This document shows, in pieces, positions 13,201-14,447 of a DNA stretch of 14,447 nucleotides. Both the position numbers and the translations under genes were made by a program. Source of the stretch: JANWHF01 sp036276235. Lineage in GTDB: Bacteria; Planctomycetota; Phycisphaerae; Tepidisphaerales; Tepidisphaeraceae. Location: contig DATBDZ010000241.1 of NCBI GenBank assembly GCA_036276235.1, positions 1 to 14,447 on the forward strand, given 5' to 3'. The notes beneath the pieces are model-generated. The model searched no databases and was not told the origin of the DNA. It saw only the letters and a program-made list of their open reading frames with translations. Positions within the stretch are counted from its first letter, which is position 1, and each line of letters opens with the position of its first letter.

Positions 13201-14447
13201 GGCGGCACCACCGTGGACGTTCCTGACGGGAGTATCCGCGCGATCGAGGCGGGATCGATCGGCGTCGGCCATGACGCCGGCCTCAATGCCACCACAAGCG
13301 TCTTTGAAGGCGGTACCGGCATCGAGTTGAATTGCCCCACGGGAACCGTGGGACTGCTGAACGCCTTTGGCAACGCACAGGCAAACGTCCTGTTTGTCAA
13401 CGAGGCCGAAGCGGAACTGGGCGCCCAGGCGCGTCCAATTGCCGGCGACTTCCAGGTTGTCAGCAGCGTCGGTACTTTCGGCGGAGGACTCTACACCAAG
13501 AAAGGCATCGGGGTCATTCGTGCCGCTGACATCAATGATCTGTCGAACTCTCAAATATTCGTTGACACTGATAAGACGGGCAGTGACGGAATCATCGACC
13601 TGATTGATGTCACCGGCGACTTCGGCACCCTTGCCGCCGGTGGACCGCAGATCGGCACCGGACCGAACGGCGATGTCCGATACATTCACGTCGGCGGGAC
13701 CGTCTACCGTGACCACACCTTCGGCGGCGGCTCCAACGAAGCCACCGTTTTCAGCCCAGGCGTCGCCGCTACTCTCATCGACGATTCGGGCGCGCGCATC
13801 ACCTTCACCCCGATCGATAACACCACAACGACAACGACCACAACCGTCACCACCACTGGCGGCGGCGGCGGGGGCGGAACCGGGGGCGGCGGAACGGGCG
13901 GGGGCGGCACCGGCGGGGGCGGCGGAACCGGCTCAACCACTACCACCACCAGTACCAGCACCAGTGAAATATCGTCGATGTCGATAACCGCCTACCCCAT
14001 CGAAGGGAGCGGCGGCGTCGCCATCATCAGCGCCGTTATCTTCGGCAGCGTGGCGATCAACACCTCCGGCGACGTGCCCGGACAGGCCGTGGAAATCGGA
14101 TCGCTCACCATTCAGGGCGGCGGCACTGCCGTCATCAACAGTCCTACCACCACCCCCGTTTTGCTCGGCGGCAAGGCGCCCGCCACCAACACGCAGCCCG
14201 CGGCTCCCGTGCCGGGGCAGCCCAATACAGTCGGCGGCACCAGCACGACCACGCCCGCAACGGGCACCGGTGGAACCACCTCCTCCACAACGACAACCAT
14301 AACCAGCGCACCGATTCCGACGCTTGTCACCACCGGTCCATCCGGATTTACCGGCCTGCAGATGTCAACGGCAACCAACAGCCTGCCGCTCTTTGCCCAG
14401 TTCACCGGCGCGGGGTTGGTCGATATCTACGATCTCATCGTCGATAA
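10252..14447 (+). CDS. Giant LExRxLL cell-surface protein, 3' end missing
   Basis: A single frame stays open for 1398 codons from ATG 10252 to the right edge; an upstream in-frame stop at 10219-10221 fixes this ATG, and GGGGAG (10235-10240) is its likely ribosome binding site. The N-terminus is basic (RRHSDTHP, KKTKRAARR) and carries ALESRILLT (35-43), the planctomycete export-type motif. Residues about 130-480 hold propeller-like repeats such as AAFNPIDGRLYFVAVG and ALVGTDIVTGQLFFVS. Residues about 755-915 look like a PPC domain (DYYGLPMLAGQSV, LFLGVFDPDGRLVATD, FTANKPGVYRLAV, FDYTLKV). From about 640 onward there are GSIG/GDIGAIEA-type short motifs, suggesting a beta-helix. A poly-Thr and GGGGT-rich linker covers about 1190-1240, and another Thr-rich stretch lies near 1320-1355. 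It is presumably exported and structural or adhesive; that is inference, and the C-terminal anchor is outside the window. Confidence 0.9.
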   Translation, partial: MFLRRHSDTHPSSESSKKTKRAARRASAVRAAIQALESRILLTTLHSGDAFDFQDAQGNVERVKVNGNLTAEVVGAEVDPLTNRIQLINMPGMLNNSIPLNGGILTPQGAQVIGNVTGAGVSPATVAALASDPSNGALYGLIVFKPQSTGGGGGGPSSNLVNLLQINKTTGAATVITEFGAAIVAAANATTTRFDSAPGSTQPPQVTGVTAAAFNPIDGRLYFVAVGGQSNIPVLMSIDVNSLSLVAVPGTFVNAPPPANVTSNVTDISALVFDQTGPGAVRLIAAENPSPFAIAAAAARNVQPVTSFLQVNLTNTDALNVIFQTQLQANSITGLSIYGDDPTAPDNILYGTVAAAGSDIVGSNGTGGGGGANNGGGAATGAAASEGPGTVIQVHLPTLGNPGYVTGFGLLYTIAQPPILQAPPPPSPIETTPGDLTYDPTQVDPFTGHIGALVGTDIVTGQLFFVSTFNRAPNDSIYAIYIANSDVTGSITVGQVAVPTPQNVGRRTMTPFGGSIGVIRTTPTVTVPAPAGTGVAILGARTLLLPNTTNTDNVPIMTATLDFGLGVLPVAAGQALGPGLFVAPGQIVGKFLFGGTVTGVVDIPGSIDEFYAGWLLTGNAQNTTSTPPSTTDPTDPGGVGGVAPPGNFKVGGDIRDLIVKGPIGTSSAFTGNNTTPALTAPGYTTGFDLVVGGSIGMLKAGGSIVGNVHALHTATSTQPLLGIDQQEAANPAWSFDNGLLGGDPFLNDNSFATPQYLGSIPTAVNGPNSVIQLHGELQAILPPPPTAPNDFADYYGLPMLAGQSVVMQLADVGTPITTTTTINGVTTTTTTVSPLSGLALFLGVFDPDGRLVATDYNDTLPALIANEPFRFTANKPGVYRLAVASEDNITFQGTGTNAFLQGTFDYTLKVSNVGDLGIGAIVSNTTIFDNTESDSTSVGDPTFENSSFATLHGDIGAIEATQDFVSLASDIVTTVNGTTGTIIGGTTVDVPDGSIRAIEAGSIGVGHDAGLNATTSVFEGGTGIELNCPTGTVGLLNAFGNAQANVLFVNEAEAELGAQARPIAGDFQVVSSVGTFGGGLYTKKGIGVIRAADINDLSNSQIFVDTDKTGSDGIIDLIDVTGDFGTLAAGGPQIGTGPNGDVRYIHVGGTVYRDHTFGGGSNEATVFSPGVAATLIDDSGARITFTPIDNTTTTTTTTVTTTGGGGGGGTGGGGTGGGGTGGGGGTGSTTTTTSTSTSEISSMSITAYPIEGSGGVAIISAVIFGSVAINTSGDVPGQAVEIGSLTIQGGGTAVINSPTTTPVLLGGKAPATNTQPAAPVPGQPNTVGGTSTTTPATGTGGTTSSTTTTITSAPIPTLVTTGPSGFTGLQMSTATNSLPLFAQFTGAGLVDIYDLIVD
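13819..13966 (+). repeat. Low-complexity Thr / Gly-Thr coding tract with G-runs
   Basis: Within the giant surface gene, runs of Thr codons flank degenerate GGGGT repeats. The coding strand has five-G runs at 13870, 13882, 13900 and 13915 plus GGG at 13896, separated by 1-10 bases. This is a possible G-quadruplex and a likely site of length variation by slippage. At protein level it is a flexible linker. Confidence 0.8.

Noticed and set aside
10297..14405. Many minus-strand frames (for example 11989-12429, 13060-13716)
   Set aside because: They are antisense to the giant surface gene and consist of Arg/Gly- or Pro/Val-rich filler typical of high-GC shadows.

Overview
The window looks like a piece of a high-GC Planctomycetota chromosome, probably class Phycisphaerae. 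Three things suggest this: two cell-surface genes whose N-termini carry a basic stretch followed by an LExRxLL motif (LENRQLL and LESRILL), the sorting-type N-terminus common in planctomycetes; an nfeD-floA pair followed by a Pro/Ala-rich membrane-anchored protein; and abundant palindromic intergenic repeats. The lineage is inferred from gene style only.

Layout from left to right. (a) 1-1428, minus strand: a large gene that runs off the left edge, encoding an unrecognised protein with three membrane helices; it is visibly poorer in GC than the rest. (b) 1679-1906, minus: a self-contained tRNA-Ser(CGA) unit with a good -35/-10 promoter, the tRNA and a 15-bp hairpin terminator. (c) 1921-2110: short repeats. 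(d) 5463-2129, minus: an apparent operon of an NfeD/ClpP-type membrane serine protease, the flotillin-like scaffold FloA, and a Pro/Ala-rich single-pass protein. A compound palindromic element sits between nfeD and floA, and a partial copy lies after floA. (e) 5560-5979, plus: a stand-alone CheY-like receiver, divergent from nfeD. (f) 6306-7553, plus: a secreted or surface protein with four degenerate PepSY-like repeats between two Gly/Phe/His-rich tails. (g) 7761-8429, plus: a five-helix membrane protein with a cysteine-rich cytoplasmic loop. (h) 8618-9673, plus: transaldolase with its own promoter. (i) 9674-10251: a noncoding stretch with a heptamer tract, a duplicated piece of the transaldolase gene, hairpins and short direct repeats. 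(j) 10252-14447, plus: the first 1398 codons of a giant surface protein (propeller-like repeats, a PPC-like domain, GSIG-type beta-helix-like segments, a Gly/Thr linker) that runs off the right edge.

The genes do not form one pathway. The clearest functional unit is nfeD-floA plus its Pro-rich partner, expected to act together in membrane microdomain organisation and membrane-protein quality control. The two LExRxLL proteins are probably exported to the same cell-surface compartment. The two largest edge genes (1-1428 minus and 10252-14447 plus) are incomplete and are easily missed, because the opposite strand carries many open but spurious frames.

The most interesting items are the unknown three-helix protein next to the tRNA-Ser gene, the conserved-looking C-terminal motif of the third nfeD-floA operon protein, the four-repeat PepSY-like surface protein, the palindromic element inside the nfeD-floA operon, and the partial duplication of the transaldolase 3' end. 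No CRISPR array, insertion sequence, rRNA or phage gene was seen.
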